This document shows positions 6,851 through 14,075 of a DNA stretch of 25,347 nucleotides, piece after piece. The stretch lies in the IMG/VR virus record IMGVR_UViG_3300039310_000089, positions 1 to 25,347 of that record; one strand, given 5' to 3'. Numbering within the stretch: the stretch's first letter is position 1; each line of letters opens with the position of its first letter. This DNA comes from a virus. The position numbers were made by a program, and so were the translations under genes. Below the pieces are notes generated by a model. That model was not told the origin of the DNA. It saw only the letters and a list, made by a program, of their open reading frames with translations, and searched no databases.

Positions 6851-7150
6851 ATGGATTTCAGGCAAGCACGCGATCTCGACAACTACATCACCGGCCACTA
6901 CGGAGCAGATCAAGACTTGGGCGATGACCCCCTGATCGAAGATGAAGGCTACGGGATTCTAGAATCTGCGGCTGCATATTTGCAGCGCGACGATTATCCC
7001 GACTGGGACGTGCAGGAACCCGTTGGCCTAATTCGTAGCCTGCAATACGACATCGAGAACGATTACCGTTGTCAGCAATGCGGACAAGTGCTCAAGAAAA
7101 AGAATCAGAAGTGGTGTTCTCCGTTGTGCGCGAAGGCAGCGGAACTATAA
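6851..7150 (+). CDS. Small acidic protein with C-terminal zinc ribbon, 99 aa
   Basis: The start is ATG 6851, chosen because GGGAGG sits just upstream; the frame is open earlier but that part overlaps the previous gene. The acidic N-terminal two thirds ends in C-x2-C (RCQQCGQVL) and C-x3-C (KWCSPLCAK), a treble-clef-like four-Cys motif. A one-mismatch copy of the 14-bp palindrome (CTGCATATTTGCAG) lies within the coding sequence at 6972-6985. No function recognised. Confidence 0.75.
   Translation: MDFRQARDLDNYITGHYGADQDLGDDPLIEDEGYGILESAAAYLQRDDYPDWDVQEPVGLIRSLQYDIENDYRCQQCGQVLKKKNQKWCSPLCAKAAEL
6972..6985. promoter_or_regulatory. Dispersed palindrome, one-mismatch copy (CTGCATATTTGCAG)
   Basis: Differs from CTGCAAATTTGCAG at one central base. 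It is inside a coding region and not next to a start codon, so it may be a weaker site or chance. Confidence 0.45.
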
Positions 7151-7160
7151 AGGAGCAGTG

Positions 7161-7379
7161 ATGCACAAATCAGACATCAAGCTCGGCAGTCACTACACCG
7201 CGAAAGTCTCAGGTCACATCGCCATCGTGCAAGTTCAATCAGAATCTCCGTACGGCGGCTGGAACGCGGTGAACATCCACACGAAGCGAGACGTGCGGAT
7301 TCGCTCAGCGGCTCGGTTGCGTCACGAAGTCGCGCGGAACGCGGAAGGCAAGTGGGAAACGGCGAAGGAGCAATCATGA
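7161..7379 (+). CDS. Small hypothetical protein, 72 aa
   Basis: AAGGAG at 7149-7154 selects ATG 7161. The protein looks like a small beta barrel (SHYTAKVSGHIAIVQVQSES, then GWNAVNIHTKRDVRI) with a basic tail, similar to short phage proteins that convert a value into a residue-specific binding surface. No family name is certain. Its stop overlaps the next ATG (ATGA), tying it to the exonuclease gene. Confidence 0.75.
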   Translation: MHKSDIKLGSHYTAKVSGHIAIVQVQSESPYGGWNAVNIHTKRDVRIRSAARLRHEVARNAEGKWETAKEQS

Positions 7380-8386
7380 GCGAAGTCACTGAAGCACTAA
7401 AATCGATCACGCCTCGCAAGAGGCAACAGATTCACACAAGTTTTATGGATGTTCTCTGGCGCTGCGAACTGCAGGCCATGTATCGCTACCTCCTCGGTAT
7501 CCGACGGCCGCCGTCCGCATACCTGCACATCGGAACCGGGGTTCACAAGTCCGTCGAGTTGGACCTCCAGAACAAGATCGTGACGGGCGAATTGCTCAAG
7601 CGTTCCGACGCCATCGAGATCGCCGGCGCGACGTTTGAGAGCAAGGCGGCTTCAGACCCCATCGAGCTTGAGCCAGACGAAAAGAAGGAGGGCAAGAGCG
7701 TCTCGCAGGTGCTCGGGGAATCGAAGGACAAGACCGTCGCCCTTGCCGGCTTGCACTACGATAAAGCAGCGCCGATTCTGAAGCCGAAACTAGTTGAGCA
7801 TCCATTCGCTATCGACATGGATGACTGGCTTCGCAAGCGGGCAAAAGAGTTGCACGAGGCAGGAGAAAAGGAAACAGATCGGGACGCGGCGAAGATTCTC
7901 CACAACGAAGCTGCCGCGATGAACTCGGCGGCCCGCAAGGGCACGGACCTTGTCGGCAAGCGGGATGTAGTTGAAGATGCCGGAGATGGAGACGAGATCA
8001 TCCGCGACACGAAAACCTCCGGCAAGTCTCCGAACAAGGAAGCCGCTGAGAACTCAGACCAGTTGAGCACTTACAGCCTGGCTTCTCTCGTGTTCAACAA
8101 AAGACTGCCGAAGGCCGTAGCCCTCGACTATCTCGTGCAGACTCCTGCGAAGCACGGCCTGAAATACGTGCCCCTAACGAGCCAGCGCACGATGGACGAC
8201 ATCAATGTTCTGTTGTTCCGCTTCGCGCGCTCAATTCATGCCTGGGCTGTTGCGTGCAAGACAGGTAGTTTCCTGCCGGCGAGATCAACCGACTGGTGGT
8301 GTTCCGAAAAGTTCTGCGGTTTCTGGCACCAATGTCCGGCGGCGAAACGGCCGAAGCTCGTACAAATCGGGAAGGTTCCAGAATAG
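7376..8386 (+). CDS. Cas4/AddB-like PD-(D/E)XK exonuclease with Fe-S cysteines, 336 aa
   Basis: ATG 7376 overlaps the previous stop, and AAGGAG lies five bases upstream. RecB-family nuclease signs appear in order: C30 in LWRCELQAMYRYLLGI, GTGVH at 53-57, D197 in VGKRDVVED, D211-x-K213 in IIRDTKTS, and QLSTY (Q229, Y233). Three C-terminal cysteines follow (C309, C314, C320 in WWCSEKFCGFWHQCP). C30 plus the C-terminal trio is the four-Cys arrangement of Cas4/AddB 4Fe-4S nucleases. It probably resects DNA ends to provide single strands for the RecT-like protein encoded 670 bases downstream. Motifs are clear; substrate is inferred. Confidence 0.88.
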   Translation: MSEVTEALKSITPRKRQQIHTSFMDVLWRCELQAMYRYLLGIRRPPSAYLHIGTGVHKSVELDLQNKIVTGELLKRSDAIEIAGATFESKAASDPIELEPDEKKEGKSVSQVLGESKDKTVALAGLHYDKAAPILKPKLVEHPFAIDMDDWLRKRAKELHEAGEKETDRDAAKILHNEAAAMNSAARKGTDLVGKRDVVEDAGDGDEIIRDTKTSGKSPNKEAAENSDQLSTYSLASLVFNKRLPKAVALDYLVQTPAKHGLKYVPLTSQRTMDDINVLLFRFARSIHAWAVACKTGSFLPARSTDWWCSEKFCGFWHQCPAAKRPKLVQIGKVPE

Positions 8387-8390
8387 TAGC

Positions 8391-8420
8391 TTTACAGCCG
8401 TTATGCGTATCTGCAATAAT
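8391..8420 (+). promoter_or_regulatory. Promoter candidate of the small regulator gene
   Basis: TTTACA (8391-8396, within GCTTTACA), an 18-base spacer and AATAAT (8415-8420) lie just before the regulator. The predicted start, about 8427, is only 3 bases from ATG 8430, so the message may be leaderless. The -35 octamer and the -35 to -10 distance equal those at 11846 and 17448. Confidence 0.5.
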
Positions 8421-8429
8421 GAGACTGCT

Positions 8430-8621
8430 ATGAACTTAACCAATGATGACGTACTCAGATTGTTGCGTAGGGAAAAAGGTAAGCAGACTCAGAAAGATTT
8501 CGCCGCTCGCCTCGGTATTAGCCAGCAACACCTGTGCGACATTCTTCGCAAACGCCGATCCCCTGGTCCGACGATCTTGAAGTATTTGAAATTGGAAACA
8601 GTGTATGCGAGGCAGCGATGA
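8430..8621 (+). CDS. Small Cro/XRE-type HTH regulator, 63 aa
   Basis: The frame MNLTNDDVLRLLRREKG runs into a standard five-helix HTH_3 pattern: TQKDFAARLGISQQHLCDIL at about 20-39, with the recognition helix SQQHLCDILRKRR. It is short, lacking any C-terminal domain, so it is more like Cro than CI. ATG 8430 is chosen because the promoter at 8391-8420 would start just before it; an in-frame ATG at 8403 would lie inside that promoter. It could bind operators in this genome, and the repeated palindrome is a candidate target (inference). Confidence 0.78.
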   Translation: MNLTNDDVLRLLRREKGKQTQKDFAARLGISQQHLCDILRKRRSPGPTILKYLKLETVYARQR

Positions 8622-9001
8622 AAACGTGCTTAACCTGCGGAGTAGACATGCCAGGTCGCCGTTGGAATGCTAAATATTGCTCGCGACGCTGTTGGCCTAC
8701 TTCTAGGCCGAGATATGTACCTCAGCGGGGTAAGGGATTGAGTTCCAGGCTAAATAAAACTGCGACGAATCGGCTTTGGCGTAAAGCCAATCCAGAGAAG
8801 TATCGGGCGCACAATGCGGTTGCCTATGCACTTTGGACTGGAAAATTAGACCGTTCTCAATATTGCCAGTTATGCCTCGGGACAGGGCGTATTGAATCTC
8901 ATCATCCCGACTACAACCGACTGTTAGATGTAGTGTGGCTGTGTCATTGGTGCCATTCTGCGATTGAAGGCAGATCAGTAAAATATCGCGTTACTGCTTG
9001 A
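8618..9001 (+). CDS. HNH-type zinc protein / endonuclease, 127 aa
   Basis: ATG 8618 overlaps the regulator stop (ATGA). The N-terminus holds a treble-clef (C4, C7, C21, C25: CLTCGVDMPGRRWNAKYCSRRC). The C-terminus holds an HNH-like module with C83-x2-C86, H95-H96 in RIESHHPDYNRLLDVVWLC, and C109-x2-C112-H113. This two-part layout is common among phage HNH proteins. Being coupled to a regulator it may have hitch-hiked as a homing nuclease or act in DNA processing; neither is shown. Confidence 0.8.
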   Translation: MKTCLTCGVDMPGRRWNAKYCSRRCWPTSRPRYVPQRGKGLSSRLNKTATNRLWRKANPEKYRAHNAVAYALWTGKLDRSQYCQLCLGTGRIESHHPDYNRLLDVVWLCHWCHSAIEGRSVKYRVTA

Positions 9002-9057
9002 ATCGCATACAAAACTCTCGTGGGAGTAAAGCCACGTAAAAAACAAAGGAGAACGAA

Positions 9058-10287
9058 ATGGAAACCAAGCAAGAGTCCACCGCTTTAACCCTTCCCTCGC
9101 CAGCCCAAACCCAAGAGAAAGCCGAGATCGTCAGGAGCAGCGCCAAGGCCACGAGGCTCGCCGCGTTTACGCCTGGGAACCTCACGGAGGCCATCGCGCT
9201 GTCGAAGATGATGGCGAACTCGGAACTGGTCCCGAAAGACTACCGCGGCAAGCCAGCGAACATCCTCGTGGCGATTCAGTTCGGCTCCGAGATCGGGCTG
9301 GCCCCGATGCAGAGCTTGCAGTCGATCTCGGTCATCAACGGCAGGCCGTCGATCTGGGGCGATGCTGCTCTCGCTCTCGTGCAGGGCCATGCCGACTTCG
9401 AGGACATCTCGGAGACGACTGAAGGAACCGTCGCGAAGTGTATTGTCAAGCGGCGCGGGCGTTCTCCGGTCGTTAGAACGTTCAGCGACGAAGATGCAAT
9501 CAAGGCAGGACTGATCGCCAAAGGTGGCGTGTGGGTTCAGTACCGAGCCAGGATGCGCCAACTTCGCGCGAGAGGCTTTGCTTTGCGAGATTCTTTCGCC
9601 GACGTGTTGAAAGGCATCTCGATTGCCGAGGAGTCCATCGACACACCAGTGGACACTTCGCAGGCCAAGGTCCAGAGGGACTCGATGACTTCGGACTTGT
9701 CCATGCTCACGCCATCTCAGGAACAGAATCGCGGTCATGAGGACACGGGCTTGGGACCGAAGAACGGTGCTCCGAAAAAAGACGAGCAGAACCAGGAGCG
9801 CAAGCCGGAGCCGTTCATCTGCTCCGAATGCCGGAAGGTGATCAATCCCGGCGGGACCGGTCACGGATCGGACTGCAAGTTTGCAGTCAAGGCGGAGCAG
9901 GACAAGAAGACGGCCCAGTTCCAGAAGGCGCTCTACAAGATCAAATCCGTTGCAGCTAAGGTAGACAAGAAGAAAGCGGATTACCTAGAGATGGTGGTTG
10001 ATCTTGTCACGAACGAGGGCGATAAGTCTGGCCAACTCTACTGTTGGCGCAAGCCGCTGCATGAATACCTGCTCGGCGGGACGATACCGGAAGGCGGGCG
10101 GGCGCTGGTCGGGGAAGTTTCGACCGACAAGACGGACTCGAACAAGAAGTTCATTCGGCTAGAGCATATCGTCGAGCTAGATGGCGTGCCGTTCGTGAAC
10201 GATGCTCCTGCCGCTCAGGCTCAGATGCCGACGGCGGAGGATGAGGAAGCCGAGATCGCTGACGGCTTGTTTGGACAGGAGTCGTGA
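9058..10287 (+). CDS. recT: RecT-like single-strand annealing protein, 409 aa
   Basis: AAAGGAG precedes ATG 9058. The core (about 40-200) contains NLTEAIALSKMMANSELVPK, GKPANILVAIQFGSEIGLAP, QSISVINGRPSIWGDAALAL and WVQYRARMRQLRARGFALRD. This is the pattern of a RecT-type family found in many phages. A Cys/His cluster near 253-273 (CSEC...HGSDC) may be a zinc finger. The C-terminal part (KSVAAKVDKKKADYLEMVV onward) is a separate helical domain of the kind used to recruit host SSB or replication proteins. It follows the Cas4-like nuclease, as exonuclease/annealase pairs do. A near copy of the palindrome lies inside at 9873-9886. Confidence 0.85.
   Translation: METKQESTALTLPSPAQTQEKAEIVRSSAKATRLAAFTPGNLTEAIALSKMMANSELVPKDYRGKPANILVAIQFGSEIGLAPMQSLQSISVINGRPSIWGDAALALVQGHADFEDISETTEGTVAKCIVKRRGRSPVVRTFSDEDAIKAGLIAKGGVWVQYRARMRQLRARGFALRDSFADVLKGISIAEESIDTPVDTSQAKVQRDSMTSDLSMLTPSQEQNRGHEDTGLGPKNGAPKKDEQNQERKPEPFICSECRKVINPGGTGHGSDCKFAVKAEQDKKTAQFQKALYKIKSVAAKVDKKKADYLEMVVDLVTNEGDKSGQLYCWRKPLHEYLLGGTIPEGGRALVGEVSTDKTDSNKKFIRLEHIVELDGVPFVNDAPAAQAQMPTAEDEEAEIADGLFGQES
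9873..9886. promoter_or_regulatory. Dispersed palindrome, one-mismatch copy (CTGCAAGTTTGCAG)
   Basis: One base from the perfect site, and the symmetry extends outward to GACTGC...GCAGTC. It lies inside the RecT-like coding region. Confidence 0.5.
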
Positions 10288-10288
10288 T

Positions 10289-10375
10289 ATGACATTAGAA
10301 GAAATCCAACACGGTTTCCTTGCGACTGCAGGAGCGACGATCAAGCGACAGTTAGGATTGCCGGATCGGTTGTGA
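10289..10375 (+). CDS. Possible 28-residue micro-ORF
   Basis: AGGAG seven bases upstream supports ATG 10289. The frame reads MTLEEIQHGFLATAGATI and on to a stop at 10373-10375, which lies inside the loop/stem of a perfect hairpin. It may be a leader peptide or an expressed small protein; nothing beyond the ribosome site supports it. Confidence 0.35.
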   Translation: MTLEEIQHGFLATAGATIKRQLGLPDRL

Positions 10376-10382
10376 TCCGGCA
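10359..10382 (+). other. Perfect hairpin overlapping the micro-ORF stop
   Basis: GCCGGATC and GATCCGGC flank a 6-base loop (GGTTGT), and an outer T-A pair makes nine pairs. There is no following T-run, so a standard intrinsic terminator is unlikely. It could be an RNA processing or attenuation site, or a DNA operator. Confidence 0.5.
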
Positions 10383-10428
10383 GAGCGGGAGAACGTTTCT
10401 GTACACTCTTCATCCGGCGAGTTGGTAA

Positions 10429-10455
10429 ATTGAGGAGCCTGTCCTCCAATCAGGC
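10429..10455 (+). promoter_or_regulatory. Overlapping alternative hairpins before the 96-aa gene
   Basis: ATTGAGGA pairs with TCCTCCAAT (one bulged C) around the loop GCCTG, while the same GCCTG can instead pair with CAGGC at 10451-10455. Because no spare loop length exists, both cannot form at once. The AAAGG ribosome site begins two bases downstream. This is a possible but unproven translational switch. Confidence 0.3.
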
Positions 10456-10467
10456 AGAAAGGTAAAT

Positions 10468-10758
10468 ATGGACGTAAAAGCAGACCAGCATTTACACGCG
10501 AGGATCACTGAAATCAACCAGCGACTTCGCAAGCTCGATACACGATTGGGACGGGTCACAACGAACATTTGCGGCGGCCCGGTTCCTGAAACTCAGGGCG
10601 AGACTCCAAAGCCGATTGACGAGCACTTGCACGACAAACTCGACAGCACGCATCGACTTTTGGCGTCGCTCGAAGATGAGATGACAAGGATGGAAAATTC
10701 GGTCGGGTCAAATCAAGCGGCTCCGACTTCGCAAGCAGGCTATGCGGTCGGACGGTAA
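10468..10758 (+). CDS. Small coiled-coil protein, 96 aa
   Basis: AAAGG precedes ATG 10468. Two heptad-like stretches (HARITEINQRLRKLDTRLGR and LHDKLDSTHRLLASLEDEM) flank a Gly/Pro turn with a single Cys (TTNICGGPVPETQ), suggesting an antiparallel helical hairpin. The C-terminal 20 residues look disordered. No function recognised. The following 65-base gap holds a 6-bp inverted repeat (GGTCCC/GGGACC, 10770-10796). Confidence 0.7.
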   Translation: MDVKADQHLHARITEINQRLRKLDTRLGRVTTNICGGPVPETQGETPKPIDEHLHDKLDSTHRLLASLEDEMTRMENSVGSNQAAPTSQAGYAVGR

Positions 10759-10823
10759 GAACATTCTACGGTCCCTGCTGCCCGCGAGTGGGGACCAACT
10801 GCATCCGGTTCATTGGTAGGGAT

Positions 10824-11186
10824 ATGAATCATTACGCGATTATAGGTCGTTCGGTTCCTTGTCCTACCTGTAAGGCCGCAGTGGGACAAATGTGTTGCTT
10901 CTCTAGACTAGAACGCCAAAGAGAACGCGCTCCATATGGGTATGCAATCTTCCACGCAAAACGCCTACGACTAGCGTATTCATCTCTTGAGTACCAGGCC
11001 AAAGTTAGGGCAATCGTGCAGAAACGAAGCGGACAGATGAGGCCGCCGAAAAAGCAGAAGAAAGAAGTCGGTCAAGGCAACAACCAACGAAGCGGAGTGC
11101 GTGTTAAATGCGCTCAAGGGAAACATATGGAATGTCTCGCCAGTAAATGCTCGTGTGAGTGCCACACCGTAAAGGAGCCAAAATGA
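10824..11186 (+). CDS. Zinc-binding protein with N-terminal CPTC module, 120 aa
   Basis: ATG 10824 is preceded by GGTAGGG. Residues C13-x2-C16 and C24 in VPCPTCKAAVGQMCC, with H44 in AIFHAKRLRLA, form the short phage zinc module 'PCP.C.A..G..C ... H..R'. I associate that with small DNA-binding phage proteins. The middle is very basic (RPPKKQKKE), and the tail has a second Cys-rich cluster (CLASKCSCECH). It is coupled by ATGA to the next gene. A nucleic-acid-binding role is likely from charge and fingers; nothing more specific can be said. Confidence 0.75.
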   Translation: MNHYAIIGRSVPCPTCKAAVGQMCCFSRLERQRERAPYGYAIFHAKRLRLAYSSLEYQAKVRAIVQKRSGQMRPPKKQKKEVGQGNNQRSGVRVKCAQGKHMECLASKCSCECHTVKEPK

Positions 11187-11362
11187 CTCTAAGACTCTCA
11201 ACCCGTCTAGTCGACGGCCAGATCGTGCTAGATTCGCGTTTAGAGGCGTTGAAACGGCTTACCCTAGGGAAAGCACAGCCAAGGGCTAAACAACGCTCTA
11301 GGGGCAAGGAAACGCTGGCAAACCGCATCCTGGCGGCGGTGCTGCGCAAGAATCAGGCTTAG
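11183..11362 (+). CDS. Small basic hypothetical protein, 59 aa
   Basis: ATG 11183 overlaps the upstream stop (ATGA) and has AAAGGAG before it. The product is Lys/Arg-rich (LGKAQPRAKQRSRGKETL) with a short hydrophobic C-terminal helix (NRILAAVLRK). No domain recognised. Confidence 0.65.
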   Translation: MTLRLSTRLVDGQIVLDSRLEALKRLTLGKAQPRAKQRSRGKETLANRILAAVLRKNQA

Positions 11363-11382
11363 AGGGCAGAAAACAGGCGTAA

Positions 11383-11396
11383 CTGAAAATTTGCAG
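11383..11396. promoter_or_regulatory. Dispersed palindrome, one-mismatch copy (CTGAAAATTTGCAG)
   Basis: Intergenic, 12 bases before ATG 11409, and directly followed by the GGAGG ribosome site, the same layout as the copy at 4681. Confidence 0.65.
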
Positions 11397-11408
11397 ACGG
11401 AGGCTGAA

Positions 11409-11645
11409 ATGACAGAAACAATCCGCGAACTCGGAGAACGTCTCGTCAAGCAAGGCAAGTTGAAGCAGGACGACCTCGACAAGTACGTCGAGCAACCGGA
11501 ACCGGAAGAAACTCCAGCACCAGCACCCTTGCTTCCTCCGCCCGAAACGCGAGAAGCTCGGCAAGTTCGGCAGATGAAAAGTCTTGCTGCGTTCGAAGCT
11601 CTGCGCTGGTGCAGGAAGTTTTACCCGTGGAGATGCTTGGCGTGA
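11409..11645 (+). CDS. Small hypothetical protein with Pro/Glu linker, 78 aa
   Basis: GGAGG five bases before ATG 11409. The first 24 residues form a helix-turn-helix-like pair (TIRELGERLVKQGKLKQDDLDKYV). A Pro/Glu-rich linker follows, then a helix with a Cys and aromatics (ALRWCRKFYPW). Its stop forms GTGA with the next gene. No function recognised. Confidence 0.65.
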   Translation: MTETIRELGERLVKQGKLKQDDLDKYVEQPEPEETPAPAPLLPPPETREARQVRQMKSLAAFEALRWCRKFYPWRCLA

Positions 11646-11806
11646 AGAAAATCAACATCTGTTTGTTTCTGATCCATGCACATGATTACCTGTGCAGTCT
11701 AGGCGGTCCGAACTGGCAGAATCAACTAGAAGCCGCACAACTGTGCTGGAAAGCAGCGATTGTAGCTCATGCCGAGGGACTGAGTTTGTTCGCATGGGAT
11801 GAGTAG
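11642..11806 (+). CDS. Small hypothetical protein, 54 aa
   Basis: GTG 11642 overlaps the preceding stop (GTGA) and has GGAG nine bases upstream; ATG 11633 in the same frame is the alternative. The product looks all-helical with several Cys and Trp (INICLFLIHAHDYLCSLGG, LCWKAAIVAHAEGLSLFAW). Its TAG stop abuts a perfect palindrome copy. Function unknown. Confidence 0.6.
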   Translation: MKKINICLFLIHAHDYLCSLGGPNWQNQLEAAQLCWKAAIVAHAEGLSLFAWDE

Positions 11807-11820
11807 CTGCAAATTTGCAG
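11807..11820. promoter_or_regulatory. Dispersed palindrome CTGCAAATTTGCAG, perfect copy 2
   Basis: Starts at the base after a TAG stop, as at 4681. Its centre lies about 68 bases upstream of the start point predicted for the promoter at 11846-11875. Confidence 0.85.
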
Positions 11821-11845
11821 TAACAAGATTTTCACAACTTGGGGC

Positions 11846-11875
11846 TTTACACGGAGCTTTTCTTTTGCTTATACT
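11846..11875 (+). promoter_or_regulatory. Promoter candidate, near-duplicate of the one at 17448
   Basis: TTTACA (11846-11851), 18 bases, TATACT (11870-11875). The flanks GCTTTACA and GCTTATA..TATCT are the same as at 17446-17482 with an identical 15-base gap between the blocks. Confidence 0.65.
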
Positions 11876-11895
11876 TATCTTTCCCGTGAGGGAAT

Positions 11896-12306
11896 GTGGA
11901 GCGGGCGGTCCCGTTGGTAGGGCAACCTTCGCCGGTACCGCCAACACCGCCCATCCTAATCCTTCCCAGGTATCGGCGAATGCAAGACTCCCAAAACAAT
12001 TCGGTTTGTATTGCTTGCGCCGGGAAACCTATGTCTGCTCTCCTATCAAGTTCGGGGGCGATGAGCCAGTCGCCACGTGCCTTTCCGGAAGGTTCACTCG
12101 CAGCGCCTTCGCTCCCGATTCATGCTCTAGGACGGTTGCTTCGCGGCACAGCTTGCATCCGAGAAAAAACGGGCCGCTGTCTTACGTTAACTCCGCCAAG
12201 GTCGGAGAAGAGAAGCAAGGCTGTCGAAATCCAGGCAACGGGCGGGTGGTCGATCCCGCAAACACGCATACGCCCTGGTCTTTCACGGACAAGATTCACA
12301 TACTAA
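11896..12306 (+). CDS. Doubtful ORF in an unclear 570-base stretch
   Basis: The stretch 11821-12393 has a good promoter but no convincing gene. This frame could start at GTG 11896 (GAGGGA upstream) or ATG 11980 and give up to 136 residues with few predicted strands or helices. A second plus frame is open to 12365, and the third frame has a protein-like tail ending at 12349 (HAYALVFHGQDSHTKTYLLL) without a start. The pattern fits a gene broken by frameshifts, or an untranslated RNA. No homology recognised in any frame. Confidence 0.25.
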   Translation: MERAVPLVGQPSPVPPTPPILILPRYRRMQDSQNNSVCIACAGKPMSALLSSSGAMSQSPRAFPEGSLAAPSLPIHALGRLLRGTACIREKTGRCLTLTPPRSEKRSKAVEIQATGGWSIPQTRIRPGLSRTRFTY

Positions 12307-12393
12307 GACGTACCTACTTCTCAAGAACGATCCGAGCAGACCTGAATGAGCTTCTAAGTCCGTAAGGGAATGCGTGTTTTCCAGGAGAGAGTA

Positions 12394-12798
12394 ATGGGTG
12401 ATGATCTTAGACTTACGCCTCCAGATGGAAACGGTAGCCGCTTCGCGGACTTCCGAGACTTGGTAGAACGAGCCTACCGATGGCGCTGGAAGCGGCCTTG
12501 CCCGTGGTCTGGAGCAGAAGCCAATCAACTTTCACGCTTGCTGAAATGCAGCCCGACTTTAGATGTTCGTGAGTTCGCACGTTGGCTCAAGAACTATTTT
12601 GTTTCGGAAGACTACCCGCCCGGAGAACGACCCTCTAGATTTCTGCCCCGTATTTATAACTACTCAGTCGATGCAGTAGATCGTTTTTCGCGTCCAGCGC
12701 ATAACGGGAACGGAAAGAGACCTCCGGACATGGTGAATGCTCTCGACATCAAGAAAAAGCAACTCGCAGAAGCGCGATCGCGCGGGGAGATTGACTGA
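12394..12798 (+). CDS. Putative helicase partner / replication protein, 134 aa
   Basis: AGGAGAGA precedes ATG 12394. Helical, with YRWRWKRPCPWSGAEANQLSRLL, then a basic/aromatic helix region (EFARWLKNYFVSED) and IYNYSVDAVDRFSR. The tail is charged. It overlaps the DnaB-type helicase gene by one base (TGATG). Genes in this position often encode the replisome organiser or helicase loader; this role is inferred from location, and no AAA+ motif (Walker A) is present. Confidence 0.6.
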   Translation: MGDDLRLTPPDGNGSRFADFRDLVERAYRWRWKRPCPWSGAEANQLSRLLKCSPTLDVREFARWLKNYFVSEDYPPGERPSRFLPRIYNYSVDAVDRFSRPAHNGNGKRPPDMVNALDIKKKQLAEARSRGEID

Positions 12799-14075
12799 TG
12801 AGTTACGAACTCTCCGCCGAGATGACACTGGTCGGCGCCCTGTTGACCACAGATGTTTCTCTCGAAGCCGTCGATCAAGCCGCTTTGCTCGTTTCTCCTG
12901 ACGAGTTTCAGGACTCCCGCGCCGCGAACCTTTACCGCGCCATCCTTGCGCTGAGGACGAAAAACCTGTTGCCGGATGCTCCCGGATGCATCGCGGAGCT
13001 AGAAAACCTGAAGATCAAGACCGAAGATGCCTCTCTGCTTTTCTCGCAAGCATTGGATTCCGTTCCACTTCCGGGACAAGTTCAAAGATACGCGAAGGTG
13101 ATTCGGGAGAAGATCGAGGCGAAACGGATCTCGCGGACCATTCAGGTGGCTGGCGCCCGTCTTGCTGAAGGCGAATCCATCTCTTGGCTGAAGTCCGAGT
13201 TGATGGCCGAACTCGGGCAGATTGAAGCCGAGCAGAAAACCTCGGAAGATTCTGTTGTGGCTGACGCTCACGCGAAAGTCGTCGGAGCGATTCGGGACCG
13301 AATCAACGGAGACACGTCGAGCAGTGGATTGCGTCTCGGTCTGCCTGCGCTTGACCAACTAACCACTGGCATCAATCGCGAGGAGTTGTGGGTTGTCGGC
13401 GGAATGCCTGGGCGCGGCAAAACTGCGCTGGCCCTGCAATCGGCGATGAACCTAGCGGGAGACGGATTCCCTGTTTATTTCATCTCTCTCGAAATGAGCC
13501 GCTACGCCGTGATGCGGCGCTTGCTGAAGATGAAGTTCGGCACGGCGGCCGTCGAGTATCCCAACTCAAAGCAACTCTCCGCCCTGTTCGAGTACGAGAA
13601 GGAACTGCGTCAGCTTCCGTTTTACCTGAACGATTCATCGTCGCTGGAGATCGAGGAACTGATCTCTAGGGCTAGGATGCGCATCGCTCGTTCGGGAATC
13701 CGTCTGGTCATCGTGGACTACATCCAACTGATCCGCTTCGAGGGGAAAGATCGCCGGGAGCGAGTGAGTGAGTGTACGGACAGACTCCGCAGGCTGGCGA
13801 AGGACACGGGAGTTCCCGTGATGGCTCTGTCCCAACTCCGGCGATCTCAGAACGTGAACGACCGTCCGACGATGATCGACCTGAAGGAGTCCGGGGACAT
13901 CGAGGCTCACGCTCACGTGATCTTGCTGCTGTACATGCCGGTCGGACAAGACGGAGCGTTCACGGGGGAAGATGAGTTGATCGTAGGCAAGCAACGGGAA
14001 GGACCAACCGGGAAGGTGCCAATAGCTTTTCTCGGGACGAAGTGCCAGTTTTACGAGAGGGAGACGCACGTATGA
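12798..14075 (+). CDS. dnaB: DnaB-type replicative helicase, 425 aa
   Basis: The N-terminal domain (1-110) carries the DnaB pattern EMTLVGALL and SRAANLYRAILAL. After a linker, the RecA-like domain shows Walker A GMPGRGKT (202-209), SLEMS (230-234), Walker B LVIVDYIQL (303-311), LSQLRR (344-349) and KQREGPTG (398-405) with the candidate arginine finger R400. Length is slightly short of the cellular protein (about 470). It unwinds the fork as a hexamer in the 5'-3' direction by family knowledge. It is coupled to small genes on both sides, forming the replication core of this phage. Confidence 0.95.
   Translation: MSYELSAEMTLVGALLTTDVSLEAVDQAALLVSPDEFQDSRAANLYRAILALRTKNLLPDAPGCIAELENLKIKTEDASLLFSQALDSVPLPGQVQRYAKVIREKIEAKRISRTIQVAGARLAEGESISWLKSELMAELGQIEAEQKTSEDSVVADAHAKVVGAIRDRINGDTSSSGLRLGLPALDQLTTGINREELWVVGGMPGRGKTALALQSAMNLAGDGFPVYFISLEMSRYAVMRRLLKMKFGTAAVEYPNSKQLSALFEYEKELRQLPFYLNDSSSLEIEELISRARMRIARSGIRLVIVDYIQLIRFEGKDRRERVSECTDRLRRLAKDTGVPVMALSQLRRSQNVNDRPTMIDLKESGDIEAHAHVILLLYMPVGQDGAFTGEDELIVGKQREGPTGKVPIAFLGTKCQFYERETHV

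Noticed and set aside
9085-9864. Minus-strand frame of 259 codons
   Set aside because: Antisense of the RecT-like gene, without ribosome site or recognisable pattern.
10429-10455. H-type pseudoknot (preQ1-like)
   Set aside because: There are no linker bases to cross the stems, so both helices cannot coexist.
10411-10460. tRNA-like segment (AGTTGGTA plus a 5-bp stem with TCCTCCAAT loop)
   Set aside because: No acceptor stem or T-arm can be formed.
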